A DNA stretch of 64,000 bases from an uncultured Bacilli bacterium. Its GTDB lineage: Bacteria > Bacillota_I > Bacilli_A > RF39 > UBA660. Of the stretch, positions 43,786 through 52,926 are shown one piece after another. A model generated the notes under the pieces. The model saw only the letters and a list, made by a program, of their open reading frames with translations, made no database searches and was not told the DNA's origin. Each line of letters opens with the position of its first letter. Within the stretch, counting starts at the first letter, position 1. Where the stretch lies: assembly GCA_934130005.1 (NCBI GenBank), contig CAKOXD010000004.1, forward strand, positions 40,297 to 104,296. Direction: 5' to 3'. Position numbers and translations under genes: made by a program.

Positions 43786-44784
43786 CTACCTCATACATTT
43801 TGGATCTTTTGAATTAATACATTTTTTTAATGTTAAAGTTTTGCTTTTAGTATAATTAGCAATCATTTTTTGACCTATACAACCACTTTTACAAATATTG
43901 TATTCTTTACAATGCAAACAAGAATTATCAGTATTAAATTTTCTAATATTACTAAAGTACTTTGAATTATACATTTCCATCAATGAATTTTCTCTTATAT
44001 TTCCACTAATACCTAATTTAGTAAAATACTTTATAGAATCACAAGGATATGCTATTCCATCAAAACCTATTATCATAATTTCATCAGCAATAATACAAGG
44101 ACTATTTTCTATACCTAGAATATTCCAAGGACTTCCTAATCTTATTCTATCTTTATCATTTGAGTTTAAATAAAAATTTCTTATTTCTAATAGTTCTTCT
44201 TTTGATAAGTCCATATCAGTAGTGCCTTTACCATGTGGAACAAATCTCAGTAAACTAATTTTATCAAAATAACTTTTGTTCTTAAATAAATTTATAGTTT
44301 CAGTTACAACTTGCTCTAATCTTGAAAAAGAATCTTTTGAAACAGTATAGTGAAATCCTAATCTTGCATTATTATTTTCAAATACTTTATCAAAAAATTC
44401 AGTTTTATTATAAACTGATATGTCTTCTTCATCTGATAATGAATCTGCAAGTGAATAAACAATTTTATTTAATCCTAAATTTATTAACTGTCTATATTTA
44501 TCTAGTGTCTCATCATTTCTATATGAAAAAGTATAAATAGTTGATTTCATTTCTAATTTTTTAGTGAATTTAACTAATTCTGGAAGTTTATTATACATTA
44601 AAGGTTCCCCACCAGTAAAAACTATAGTTTCTACACCCATTAACTTTGCTTCTTTAATTATCTTAAAAACATCTTCAAATTCTAATTCTTTTAAATTATT
44701 AGAACTATTAGTTGCATTGCTAGAACAATGTTTACAATTTCTTGAACATTTATTAGTTAATTCAATTTTTACTTCCTTTAACAT
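43786..44784 (-). CDS. Radical SAM/SPASM protein
   Basis: A 332-residue radical SAM enzyme. The cluster motif CSRNCKHC is at residues 13-20, followed by TIVFTGGEPLMYN. The C-terminal SPASM-like region has GFDGIAYPCDSIKY, NSCLHCKEYNICKSGC and two more Cys near the end, enough for auxiliary clusters. SPASM enzymes modify peptides, proteins or small molecules. Here the downstream genes act on nucleotides, so a nucleotide or nucleobase substrate is inferred. No precursor peptide gene is visible next to it. It is the first gene of a three-gene operon, with SD GGAAAGGA. Confidence 0.85.
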   Translation of the reverse strand: MLKEVKIELTNKCSRNCKHCSSNATNSSNNLKELEFEDVFKIIKEAKLMGVETIVFTGGEPLMYNKLPELVKFTKKLEMKSTIYTFSYRNDETLDKYRQLINLGLNKIVYSLADSLSDEEDISVYNKTEFFDKVFENNNARLGFHYTVSKDSFSRLEQVVTETINLFKNKSYFDKISLLRFVPHGKGTTDMDLSKEELLEIRNFYLNSNDKDRIRLGSPWNILGIENSPCIIADEIMIIGFDGIAYPCDSIKYFTKLGISGNIRENSLMEMYNSKYFSNIRKFNTDNSCLHCKEYNICKSGCIGQKMIANYTKSKTLTLKKCINSKDPKCMR

Positions 44785-44885
44785 AAAATTTTTTCCTTTC
44801 CAATTTAAATATATATTTATTATATAATAAATTTAATAAATTCTCTATATTTCAATTTAAATTTAATAAAATCATCATATTAGTT

Positions 44886-44928
44886 AAAAAAAAGATGATT
44901 TTATTAATACTTTTAATCATCTTTTTTA
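44886..44928. terminator. Terminator after the 151-residue gene
   Basis: AAAGATGATT/AATCATCTTT stem with a 14-nt loop and A and T runs on both sides. Confidence 0.75.
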
Positions 44929-45007
44929 TCAAGTTTGTTTTAAATACATTTTATTATTTGATTATATATTAAGTAAATTTAGATGTTTTTTTACATCACG
45001 TAATAAT

Positions 45008-45463
45008 TTATAAATTTTTTTTAAGGAATTTTTTAGGATTAGACATTAAATCCATATTATTTTTAGAATATATTTCTTCAATTTCTTCCTTAGTTACTCC
45101 AAAACTATACCATTCAAAATAATCTTTATAATATTCGCTTTTTTTAAATAAATTTCCATTATCAGTACTTATAACACTAAATAAATCAACAATATCATAC
45201 TCATTATTTTGAACATCATCTATTTGTTTAAAACCTATAGTAATTAATTTTTCAGTAGTTTCACAACAGCAACGGTATTCGCCTGTTTCATATTGTGTAT
45301 GATCAAAAAAATATGATATGACTTTAAATGCATCCTTTTCACTGAAATTTTTGGGTATCATAAATGCTGTACAAGTATAATCATGCATTTCACCAAAAAT
45401 ATATGAATTAAAATATAAATAATGTAAACGATATATTTTTTTATTATCAGAAATTTTTGACAA
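45008..45463 (-). CDS. Unrecognised 151-residue protein with an unclear start
   Basis: A soluble alpha/beta protein with the segments YTCTAFMIPKNFSEKDAFKVISYFFDH and GEYRCCCETTEKLITIGF. The first standard start is TTG at 45463, which has no SD. A perfect AGGAGGG (45511-45505) lies further upstream, and exactly 5 nt after it is an in-frame ATA (45499-45497) that would add 12 residues beginning ITLLEKLKNN. Either ATA serves as start, an ATG was lost by one mutation, or TTG is used weakly. The family is unknown. Confidence 0.55.
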   Translation of the reverse strand: MSKISDNKKIYRLHYLYFNSYIFGEMHDYTCTAFMIPKNFSEKDAFKVISYFFDHTQYETGEYRCCCETTEKLITIGFKQIDDVQNNEYDIVDLFSVISTDNGNLFKKSEYYKDYFEWYSFGVTKEEIEEIYSKNNMDLMSNPKKFLKKNL

Positions 45464-45624
45464 ACCAATGTTATTTTTTAATTTTTCTAATAAAGTTATA
45501 GTATCCCTCCTGATGAGATATTATATCAATTTATTTCTTTTTTTACAACATCAATTATATTTTTTCAACTTTTTTACATCTTATAAATTTTTAGAGAATA
45601 CTTTATAACAACTACATATTTTAA

Positions 45625-46497
45625 TTATCTAATTAATGATAAAACTAAAACACAAATAAATATACCAAATATCATTATATATTTTTTATAAGTTATTTTT
45701 TCTTTTAATATAAATCTAGAAGATAAAATAGTTACTATAATAGAACCTGTAGTAATTACAGAAATTATAGAAACATTTCCATCTAATAGTGCAAATCTAT
45801 TGAATATTGAAGATGTTGCATCTAATATTACTTGTAATATAAAAAATTTTTTAGCATTAATTTTCCTAATATCTAAATAGTTCCAACTTTTTGTAAATAA
45901 ACAATATATAAATAAACCAATTATAATTATAACAGCATAATTAAAAACTACATACATAGGATTTTGATATTCAGTAACATATATTTTATTTAAAAAATTA
46001 GAAATACCATTAAATAATACAAAACCATAAGAATACATAATTGCTCTTTGCTCTAACTTTTTATCCATTTTATTTTTACCATCATTTTCATTTTTTGAAA
46101 CCATAATAGATAAAATTACTAATATAGCAGAAATAAACAATTGTAATAATGTACAATTTTCTTTTAATATAATAATACCTAATAAAAATGTAACAGCTAC
46201 TTTTGCTTTTGAAATAGATGAAGTAATTGCTACTTTTCCATATTTAGTAGCAGAAACCGTGCAATAAAATCCTATTGATTGTATTAAAATTCCTGGAAAC
46301 ATATTTATCATATCACCAATATTTAGTTTCGTTATAAAATCTGGATTAGTCACCAAACTTACTACAATCATAATTAAATGATATGATAGTAATCCCATTA
46401 AAGCAATCCTTTTTGGTTCATTATCTGAACATTTTTTCATTGCAACTGTTGTAAATCCACCTATTATAGTAGATAATAAACACCAATATAACCACAT
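45625..46497 (-). CDS. EamA/DMT-family membrane transporter
   Basis: A 290-residue protein with about ten hydrophobic helices and two repeats of the EamA type, each ending in a segment like KAKVAVTFLLGIIILKENCTLLQ and TGSIIVTILSSRFILKEKITYKKY. Substrates of the family range from amino acids to nucleosides. The start follows AGGAG. It is next to a GNAT gene, 34 nt away, and may share its transcript. Confidence 0.85.
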   Translation of the reverse strand: MWLYWCLLSTIIGGFTTVAMKKCSDNEPKRIALMGLLSYHLIMIVVSLVTNPDFITKLNIGDMINMFPGILIQSIGFYCTVSATKYGKVAITSSISKAKVAVTFLLGIIILKENCTLLQLFISAILVILSIMVSKNENDGKNKMDKKLEQRAIMYSYGFVLFNGISNFLNKIYVTEYQNPMYVVFNYAVIIIIGLFIYCLFTKSWNYLDIRKINAKKFFILQVILDATSSIFNRFALLDGNVSIISVITTGSIIVTILSSRFILKEKITYKKYIMIFGIFICVLVLSLIR

Positions 46498-46531
46498 ATA
46501 TTTTTACTCCTAATCTTTCATAAATCATTGC

Positions 46532-46972
46532 TTAACGAATTTGTTTTACAAATGCTTTATCAACATTTTCATCATATCCTAATTTATTATATAATTTATG
46601 TGCTCCTTTTCTTTGAACTCCACTAAACAACCAAATACGTCCGATATCTTCATATTTTTTTACAATTTCTTCTGCTTCAATCATTAATTTAGTTGCTATC
46701 CCTAATCCTCTATATTCTTCAAGAACTGCTAAATTCCAAATAGTTGCTTCCTTCGAAGATGGCATTGTTAAAATATTCAAAGTCACAGTTCCAACTAAAC
46801 TATTTTTTATATAATACCCTAATACATAAATATCATTGTTATTTTTAAATGATTCGTAAAACCTTTGTGTTTTTAAATCACTTGTATTACTATTAAAAGT
46901 TTTTTTCATTATTTTTTGTAATTGTTCTAAATCTTTTTCTTGTATTTCATCTACTATATTATCTCTAATCAT
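46532..46972 (-). CDS. GNAT-family N-acetyltransferase
   Basis: A 146-residue GNAT enzyme with the acetyl-CoA binding stretch LAVLEEYRGLGIATKLMIEAE and a final GVQRKGAHKLYNKLGYDE motif. The acceptor is unknown. The start follows AGGAGG. The gene precedes the EamA transporter in the same direction. A toxin-antitoxin type GNAT is unlikely because no small partner gene is seen. Confidence 0.88.
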   Translation of the reverse strand: MIRDNIVDEIQEKDLEQLQKIMKKTFNSNTSDLKTQRFYESFKNNNDIYVLGYYIKNSLVGTVTLNILTMPSSKEATIWNLAVLEEYRGLGIATKLMIEAEEIVKKYEDIGRIWLFSGVQRKGAHKLYNKLGYDENVDKAFVKQIR

Positions 46973-47057
46973 ATTTATTGCCTCCTACTTTAAAATAATC
47001 TTAATGATATAAATTTATTATAATAATAACATATTTTGATATTTTTTTCCATTCTCT

Positions 47058-47099
47058 AAAAAAAGACAATATAGTATTTATACTTTAATATTGTCTTTT
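47058..47099 (-). terminator. Terminator after the HExxH protein gene
   Basis: AAAGACAATAT/ATATTGTCTTT stem with a 15-nt loop and Ts on the minus strand. Confidence 0.75.
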
Positions 47100-47177
47100 A
47101 ATTACTTATTTTGATTTATTATATTCATACTCAATAATTATTTTCTTTTACTTGAAAAGAATTATATTACATAATAT

Positions 47178-48188
47178 TTAGGTAAGTTTTTTCTCTTTAA
47201 TTCCTGCATTTAAATATATATCATCTAATAGATTTTTAAAACTTTTAACAGATTTCTTTATTTTTTCTTTAAAACTATTTATATCATTTATATCAATAAT
47301 CTTTAAACATTCTTCAAAACTTTTATCATTAATATTATCATTTAAGAAATGTATATATTTAATGTTATCATTATTTTCTCTATATTGTTCCAAAATATAA
47401 ATAGACAATGTTAATCCAAGAATATACCAAGTATCATGAAAAATTAATTTTTTTCTCTCTACATATTCCTCAAATTTCTTCATTGTATTTAAATATTGAT
47501 TATCATCATATAACTCATTATATTTTTCTTCTGCTATATCACCTTTAATTTTATACAAGTAAATTATCTTATATATGTAATATATATTACATGCATAATT
47601 ATATATTGTTTTTTCTAAACATTTAAAATGTAATTCTCTATCTTTACTATATTTTTGATTTTTTAAATCTTCACAAAATACAAATTCAGCTCCATATGAA
47701 ACTGCTTCTGTTAATAAATCACTAACTTCATTTCTTTTATTTAATGGTTGATTTAAATAATGCATCAACTCATGAATAATAATAATTGAATCATATATTG
47801 TTCCTTCTAGATTTATAGTAACTATTTTATTATGATTTTCATCATAGTCTGATATTCCATCTTCTTTAATTCCATAATAACTATCTATTTTTTTAGTAAC
47901 ATTTGTATTTAAAATTAAAATTTTATTTTCAATCATTTGTCTTATATTAATATCAAAACCATGATTTAGAAAAAAATTAGAAGCTAAGTCAATTGTTTCA
48001 TCTAAACTAATTGTGGAATAATCGAATTTCACATTATATCTATTATTCGCATATTCTGAAAAAGAAAATCCAATAAAATTTGTTAATTGCCATAAGTCTT
48101 CTATATTATCTATTATAAATGAATGATAATTGAAAAAAGATAAGTTATTCATCCAATTTTTATATTGATTTAATTTTTTCTCTTCCAT
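47178..48188 (-). CDS. Putative zinc metallopeptidase (HExxH), family unassigned
   Basis: A 336-residue soluble protein with HELMH in IIIIHELMHYLNQPLNKRNEVSDLLTEAVSYGAEFVF. Glu in LLTEAVSYGAE is a candidate third zinc ligand, giving a gluzincin-like site. There is no signal peptide, so it acts inside the cell. The rest is helical with many aromatic residues. The start is ATG 48188, behind AAAGG, and not the ATG at 48206 that overlaps the SD. I cannot name the family or substrate. Confidence 0.6.
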   Translation of the reverse strand: MEEKKLNQYKNWMNNLSFFNYHSFIIDNIEDLWQLTNFIGFSFSEYANNRYNVKFDYSTISLDETIDLASNFFLNHGFDINIRQMIENKILILNTNVTKKIDSYYGIKEDGISDYDENHNKIVTINLEGTIYDSIIIIHELMHYLNQPLNKRNEVSDLLTEAVSYGAEFVFCEDLKNQKYSKDRELHFKCLEKTIYNYACNIYYIYKIIYLYKIKGDIAEEKYNELYDDNQYLNTMKKFEEYVERKKLIFHDTWYILGLTLSIYILEQYRENNDNIKYIHFLNDNINDKSFEECLKIIDINDINSFKEKIKKSVKSFKNLLDDIYLNAGIKEKKLT

Positions 48189-48355
48189 AATATACTTACC
48201 TTTCAAAAAATTATAATTATAACTAATTATAATATTGATAATTTAGAAAGTCAATAAATATATATAATATCTTTACATTTAAATTTAATTATGATATATA
48301 ATATACGAAAGTAATAAATAACTACTATTTTATTTATTACTGAAGGAGGAATAAT

Positions 48356-48901
48356 ATGAAAAAAATAGGAATTATAAATAAAGTTGAATTTTCTGGTCCT
48401 GGAACAAGAAATATAATTTATAAAGATCCAGAAGTTGATGGATATAAACATATTAGTTATTTATCAGCACTTGTTTGTGATATAACAGACACTGGATTTA
48501 CAGTAAAAAAAGTTACCCCTAAAATTGAAATAGAAGATTGTTATTTTCCAGGTAATATTATTGAATATGATGAGGAAACAAATACAATAACTAGTGTTAG
48601 TCTATTTAGAGAACTTACAGAAAATGAAATGAATCAAATTGATCATATTTATCAACACTTTAGCAAAAAATTAAATACAAACTATGATTTTGATTCTGTT
48701 ATTCAATATTTATCAAAATGCCAAAACATGGATGAAATTAAGAGAAAATTGCAACAAATAGATTCAAAATCTTTATACGAAAAAGAAGAAGAAATCATGG
48801 CTGCAGAACAAATTTTAAGAAATATAAATTTTGAAATGCTTTGTAGATATAAAATTAAAGAAAATCAAAAAATAGATAGTACAAATATAGTAAGAAAATA
48901 A
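48356..48901 (+). CDS. Unrecognised 181-residue soluble protein
   Basis: The N-terminal half (residues 1-90) is beta-rich, starting KKIGIINKVEFSGPGTRNIIY with ITDTGFTVKKVTPKIEIEDCYFPGN. The C-terminal half is helical and charged. There are no membrane segments. It has its own promoter (TTTACA, 17 nt, TATATA-type box around 48275-48305), SD AAGGAGG and a plus-strand terminator. It stands alone on the plus strand within a long minus-strand block. No function is assigned. Confidence 0.6.
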   Translation: MKKIGIINKVEFSGPGTRNIIYKDPEVDGYKHISYLSALVCDITDTGFTVKKVTPKIEIEDCYFPGNIIEYDEETNTITSVSLFRELTENEMNQIDHIYQHFSKKLNTNYDFDSVIQYLSKCQNMDEIKRKLQQIDSKSLYEKEEEIMAAEQILRNINFEMLCRYKIKENQKIDSTNIVRK

Positions 48902-48908
48902 ACTATAT

Positions 48909-48937
48909 AAAATCAACTATTACTAGTTGATTTTTTT
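48909..48937 (+). terminator. Terminator after the 181-residue gene
   Basis: AAATCAACTA/TAGTTGATTT stem followed by seven Ts. Confidence 0.75.
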
Positions 48938-48966
48938 ATATTAAATGTTAAAAATTTCATAGCTTT

Positions 48967-49368
48967 TTATAAAATAATATTTAATAAAGCAGTTAAAAGA
49001 AAAAATATTCCAAACAATAATATCAAAATTTCAGTAAATTCTATATTTTTATCTAGAACAAATCTATTTGGTTTCTTTTCATTTACAATTATTGTATAGT
49101 TCCTATCAACTATAAATTTTTGTATTTTTTTCTTAGATATCAACTGAAAAGATTGATTTATATATTCTTTACCATTAAAAGTATATTTAAAGACAGGAGC
49201 ATAGTTTATTACCCATCCACGTCCACCTGTACTTGTATAACTATTATATTTTAAATAAGTTGCTTCTATTTTTTTATTACATTTTGATTTTGCATAACGC
49301 ACTTTTATAAAAAATAAAATTAAAAAAAATCCTAAAACTGTTGATATTATCATTAATTTTTTATCCAT
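48967..49368 (-). CDS. DUF3592-like membrane protein
   Basis: A 133-residue protein with hydrophobic helices at both ends (residues 5-21 and 110-132) enclosing an extracytoplasmic beta domain with APVFKYTFNGKEYINQSFQ and NYTIIVNEKKPNRFVLD. This layout and the KYTFNGKEY / NEKKPNRF pattern fit DUF3592 proteins of unknown function. A longer relative lies at 60952. It follows the DUF1287 gene closely and may be co-transcribed. Confidence 0.65.
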   Translation of the reverse strand: MDKKLMIISTVLGFFLILFFIKVRYAKSKCNKKIEATYLKYNSYTSTGGRGWVINYAPVFKYTFNGKEYINQSFQLISKKKIQKFIVDRNYTIIVNEKKPNRFVLDKNIEFTEILILLFGIFFLLTALLNIIL

Positions 49369-49389
49369 GATACTTTATCCTTTCTAAAT

Positions 49390-50043
49390 TTAACTAATCC
49401 TATAATGACCAACTATGTCACTATGATATTCTAGTATATCTTCTTCATAATATTTTTGATATGGATTTGCATGATGAATAACAAAAGTTATCCCTTTTTT
49501 ATTTCTTTTGTCAGAAACTATTCCAATATGATTTTTAAATACAACAATATCTCCACCTTGCCATTCTTCTATTTTATTAATATCTGTTGTCAATTTAATA
49601 GCATTATTATCAAAATATACTTTTAAATTTTGAACTCTTCTAAAATCAATATTTTTATCTATAATATCTATATTATATAATTTTCTATTAGATTTAATAT
49701 CTTCATAAACCAATTCCATCAAATCATATCCAGCACCTTTTAAACCAAAAGCTACTACATCAGTACATACTCCATATTCATCATTTGGATATCCAGTTTT
49801 ATAATATTTACTCTTATATTTAGGTTTTGTTGAAATATATTTTCTTACATTATTTAAAATATCAGTTTGATCATCTATTCCATCATTATCTTTATCTATA
49901 TCACTTGTATAAGTTGTTATTTTAAAATCATCATTTGTATATTTCTTATGAGGAATATAATTTAAAATATATAGTGCATATAATACAATAATTAAAATTA
50001 CAATTAATACTACACTAAAAATGATCACCAATTTCTTTTTCAT
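49390..50043 (-). CDS. DUF1287-family protein with N-terminal membrane anchor
   Basis: A 217-residue protein with one N-terminal helix (residues 5-28). A papain/NlpC-like DUF1287 domain follows: GVCTDVVAFGLKGAGYDL with a candidate catalytic Cys, NIDFRRVQNL, WQGGDIVVFKNHIGIVSD with His, and FVIHHANPY. Such proteins are probably cell-envelope cysteine hydrolases, but no activity is established. The start follows AGGAGTAAAG. Confidence 0.8.
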   Translation of the reverse strand: MKKKLVIIFSVVLIVILIIVLYALYILNYIPHKKYTNDDFKITTYTSDIDKDNDGIDDQTDILNNVRKYISTKPKYKSKYYKTGYPNDEYGVCTDVVAFGLKGAGYDLMELVYEDIKSNRKLYNIDIIDKNIDFRRVQNLKVYFDNNAIKLTTDINKIEEWQGGDIVVFKNHIGIVSDKRNKKGITFVIHHANPYQKYYEEDILEYHSDIVGHYRIS

Positions 50044-50129
50044 AAAATATCTTTACTCCTGAATTTTCTTTTATTAAAGTTATTATAATAATAACATAAT
50101 TTACTATTTTTTTCTATATATAAAATTTT

Positions 50130-50170
50130 TAAAAAAAAGACAATTTTATTATACTTAATTGCCTTTTAAT
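50130..50170 (-). terminator. Terminator after the second HD gene
   Basis: AAAGACAATT and AATTGCCTTT form an imperfect stem (one mismatch), with Ts on the minus strand. Confidence 0.5.
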
Positions 50171-50820
50171 TATATATGTTTTACTTTATATTTACTTATA
50201 TTATTATTTAATGCATAATTAGAAACCGCTATAAAGTTTTCATCATATGGATAAACTTGTTGTCCAAATTTTAACCACATTTCTGACCAATTATTTCCTT
50301 CTTGAAGCAAATTTTGAACATGACTATTTTTCATAGTATCATTTCCTTCTTGCTTATTTAAATCAACGCAACCTTCTTCATCATATAATTTACATTGTAA
50401 ATCACATTCGAGTTTATCACATTGATATGCGAATATTGCTTCTTTAGTTTTATGAGAATCAAATTCTAAAAACAATTGTTCAATTTGTTTACCATCTATT
50501 AAATTACTTAATATTTTACTTACTGCTTCATGTTCTTTTTTTTCTTTTTCTTCTCTTGAAATTTCAAATTGTGTTAAATCACCAATAACTGTTTCTCCAA
50601 GTTCATGAATTGCTAACATAAATATTACTTTCAGAATATCTATATCATATTGATATTCTGATTTCATAGCAATCGCAAGCATTTGAACACTAAAAATGTG
50701 CTCTGCTACACTTTCAACTCTTTCTCTATTAACATTCCAATCCTTCCAACCTGTTCTAATAACATTTTTTAATTTATTACATATAACATAATAATTTATT
50801 ACATTTTCTTCTTTTGACAC
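50170..50820 (-). CDS. HD-type phosphohydrolase, second YfbR-like copy
   Basis: A 216-residue paralogue of the protein at 9662. The two align from the start (SKEENVINYYVICNKLKNVIRTGW against MKEQNVIRFYLLATTLKEKIRSGL). It shares SVAEHIFS, HELGETVIGD with HE in place of HD, and CDKLECD. The start is taken as GTG 50820, because GGGTGG lies 4 nt upstream and the ATG at 50832 overlaps that SD. By family it is a nucleotide phosphatase. Its place in the accessory block suggests it came in separately from the core copy. Confidence 0.72.
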   Translation of the reverse strand: MSKEENVINYYVICNKLKNVIRTGWKDWNVNRERVESVAEHIFSVQMLAIAMKSEYQYDIDILKVIFMLAIHELGETVIGDLTQFEISREEKEKKEHEAVSKILSNLIDGKQIEQLFLEFDSHKTKEAIFAYQCDKLECDLQCKLYDEEGCVDLNKQEGNDTMKNSHVQNLLQEGNNWSEMWLKFGQQVYPYDENFIAVSNYALNNNISKYKVKHI

Positions 50821-50856
50821 AAAACCACCCATTTCTATACATACTATACTATTTTT

Positions 50857-51579
50857 TTAATAAATGTCAACACTATAATTTAAAATATCATTTACTAAAT
50901 CAGATACACTATCATATTCTTTATTAGCTATTTTCTTTAACTCTTCTACAGAATCTTTCATACAATAACCATTAAATTCTTTTACCATTTCTATATCACT
51001 ATAGCCATCACCTATAACATATATATTAGATTCTTTTACAAAATTACAAAATTTAATTAACCAATATATAGCTTTAGCTTTACTTGTTTTATTAGAAATA
51101 ATTTCAATAGAATTTGTATTTACATAATAGGCATTAACATAATTACCATATTTATCATTAATATAATTTGCTTTATCTAGTGCATAATCTTTTGAATTAT
51201 ATCTGACATTTATCTTAGTTAAATCTTTATGTTCAAAAGTTACTCTACTATCAGTTTTACTACAACAAAAATAATTTACACATTCATCTAAATTTAAATC
51301 TTTTTGAATATTTGAAATAATTTCATTTGAAATACAAATATTAAATAAAACATTGTTATTTTTATCTATAACAGTAGCACCATGATTTAAAATCACATAA
51401 TTATAATTAAATTTATATATATCTAATTTATTATGAAAATCTAAATAACTTCTTCCAGTAGCAATTACAAATAAATTACCTAATTCTATAAATTTATTTA
51501 TATATTTTTTATTTTTTTCAATATCTTCATCATTTAAATAAAAAGTTTGATCATAATCACTTATTAATATTTTTTGCAT
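50857..51579 (-). CDS. HAD-family (Cof-type) phosphatase
   Basis: A 240-residue Cof-like HAD hydrolase with ILISDYDQTFY (nucleophile Asp), VIATGRS, KAIYWLIKF and the terminal VIGDGYSDIEMVK. The family dephosphorylates sugar phosphates and cofactors. It is on the same strand as the MFS gene and 55 nt after it. The start follows AAAGGAGATG. Confidence 0.88.
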   Translation of the reverse strand: MQKILISDYDQTFYLNDEDIEKNKKYINKFIELGNLFVIATGRSYLDFHNKLDIYKFNYNYVILNHGATVIDKNNNVLFNICISNEIISNIQKDLNLDECVNYFCCSKTDSRVTFEHKDLTKINVRYNSKDYALDKANYINDKYGNYVNAYYVNTNSIEIISNKTSKAKAIYWLIKFCNFVKESNIYVIGDGYSDIEMVKEFNGYCMKDSVEELKKIANKEYDSVSDLVNDILNYSVDIY

Positions 51580-51634
51580 ATTACATCTCCTTTATAAAAT
51601 TAACAACTATAATTAATATTTTTATATATTTGAA

Positions 51635-52795
51635 TTAATTAATTTTTTTACAATATTTATTGTAAACTAACATCTGTAATAATATGCTGAATGATAAAAT
51701 TGCAGCAACTATTCTTAAATTATTTAAATTGAACGCATATACAACAGGTATTAATAAAATTAATTCACTAAATGCTTTTCCAAATCCATGAATAGCTTCA
51801 CTTAGAAATGTATATTCTAATTGATATTTAGTTAAAGTTTTATTTGAACTAATATTAAATACAGCTGTATCTACTAAAATTTGGGTTATTTTATATGCAA
51901 TATTAAAAATAATATTATAAATTATAAAAACCTTAAATGAATTAGTAAAAATAATTGGTATTGTTACAACTAAAATTGCTAATGCTGATATTAAAAATGC
52001 ATTTTTGTTTCCTTTTTCTTTTAAATATTTTTTAACTAACAAAGAAGTAATTAAACCTAAAAATGCAAAAATGGCATTTAAATTTCCCAAACTAGATTCA
52101 GAACCTAAGGTTAAAAAAATAATAAATGTAATTGTTGTATCCAGTCCACCTCTAAAGCCCATACCTTCAAAGAAAACAATTTTATATATTTCTTTTGCTT
52201 GCTTATCTTTAAATGCATATTTAATATTAGATAATTTTATAGGATTAATATCAAATGTATATTCATCCAAGTAAAAAGTAGAAATAACTGCGATAAAAAC
52301 CAATAAAACAATTATAATTAATAAAATAGCATATGATGTATTTACTATTACATAACCCATTCCAATAGTCGAAATAATTGATATTATACTTGTCACAATA
52401 CTATTATAAGAAAATATTTTTTTAAACTGATTATCATTTTTAAAGTTATATAAAATCATTTTATATGCTGACCAATATAATAGACTTGTTGCACAATCTA
52501 AAATTGCAAAAAGATATATATAATCTCTAACATTATTACCTAAAAATAACAATACCAATAAGCATAAACCGTTTGATAATAAACCTATACGATAAACATT
52601 TAACACATTATTTTTATTTAATATTTTTAAAGATAAAAAAGAAAAAATCCAATTTAATGAATATTTTAATGTATAATATAGAACTACACTAACAAAATTA
52701 CCATCTGTTATTTTTAAAAAATATATAGCTAAAAATAGTGAAGTAAATTTACTTACAATACTATTTATAGAATGTGTAAATACAATTTTTTTCAT
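51635..52795 (-). CDS. MFS-type membrane transporter
   Basis: A 386-residue protein with about 11-12 hydrophobic segments, opening MKKIVFTHSINSIVSKFTSLFLAI. The loop motifs (KYLKEKGNKNAF, SLGNLNAIFAFLG) fit an MFS protein with a weak A motif. The substrate is unknown. The start follows AAGGAG. It is followed by the Cof-type HAD gene. Confidence 0.75.
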   Translation of the reverse strand: MKKIVFTHSINSIVSKFTSLFLAIYFLKITDGNFVSVVLYYTLKYSLNWIFSFLSLKILNKNNVLNVYRIGLLSNGLCLLVLLFLGNNVRDYIYLFAILDCATSLLYWSAYKMILYNFKNDNQFKKIFSYNSIVTSIISIISTIGMGYVIVNTSYAILLIIIVLLVFIAVISTFYLDEYTFDINPIKLSNIKYAFKDKQAKEIYKIVFFEGMGFRGGLDTTITFIIFLTLGSESSLGNLNAIFAFLGLITSLLVKKYLKEKGNKNAFLISALAILVVTIPIIFTNSFKVFIIYNIIFNIAYKITQILVDTAVFNISSNKTLTKYQLEYTFLSEAIHGFGKAFSELILLIPVVYAFNLNNLRIVAAILSFSILLQMLVYNKYCKKIN

Positions 52796-52898
52796 ATACT
52801 ACTCCTTATATTTAATAAATTTTTACTTATCTAATTATACATCAAATTATAATAAATTCCTATACTATCTAAAAATATATAAAAATAATTATTTAAAT

Positions 52899-52926
52899 AA
52901 AAAGATAATTTTAAATTATCTTTTAT
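52899..52926 (-). terminator. Terminator overlapping the end of the PanE-like gene
   Basis: AAAGATAATT/AATTATCTTT stem with Ts on the minus strand. It covers the stop codon. Confidence 0.65.

Noticed and set aside
42839..44784. RiPP biosynthesis cluster around the SPASM protein
   Set aside because: No small precursor peptide gene, leader-binding domain or peptidase is adjacent, and the co-transcribed genes look nucleotide-related.
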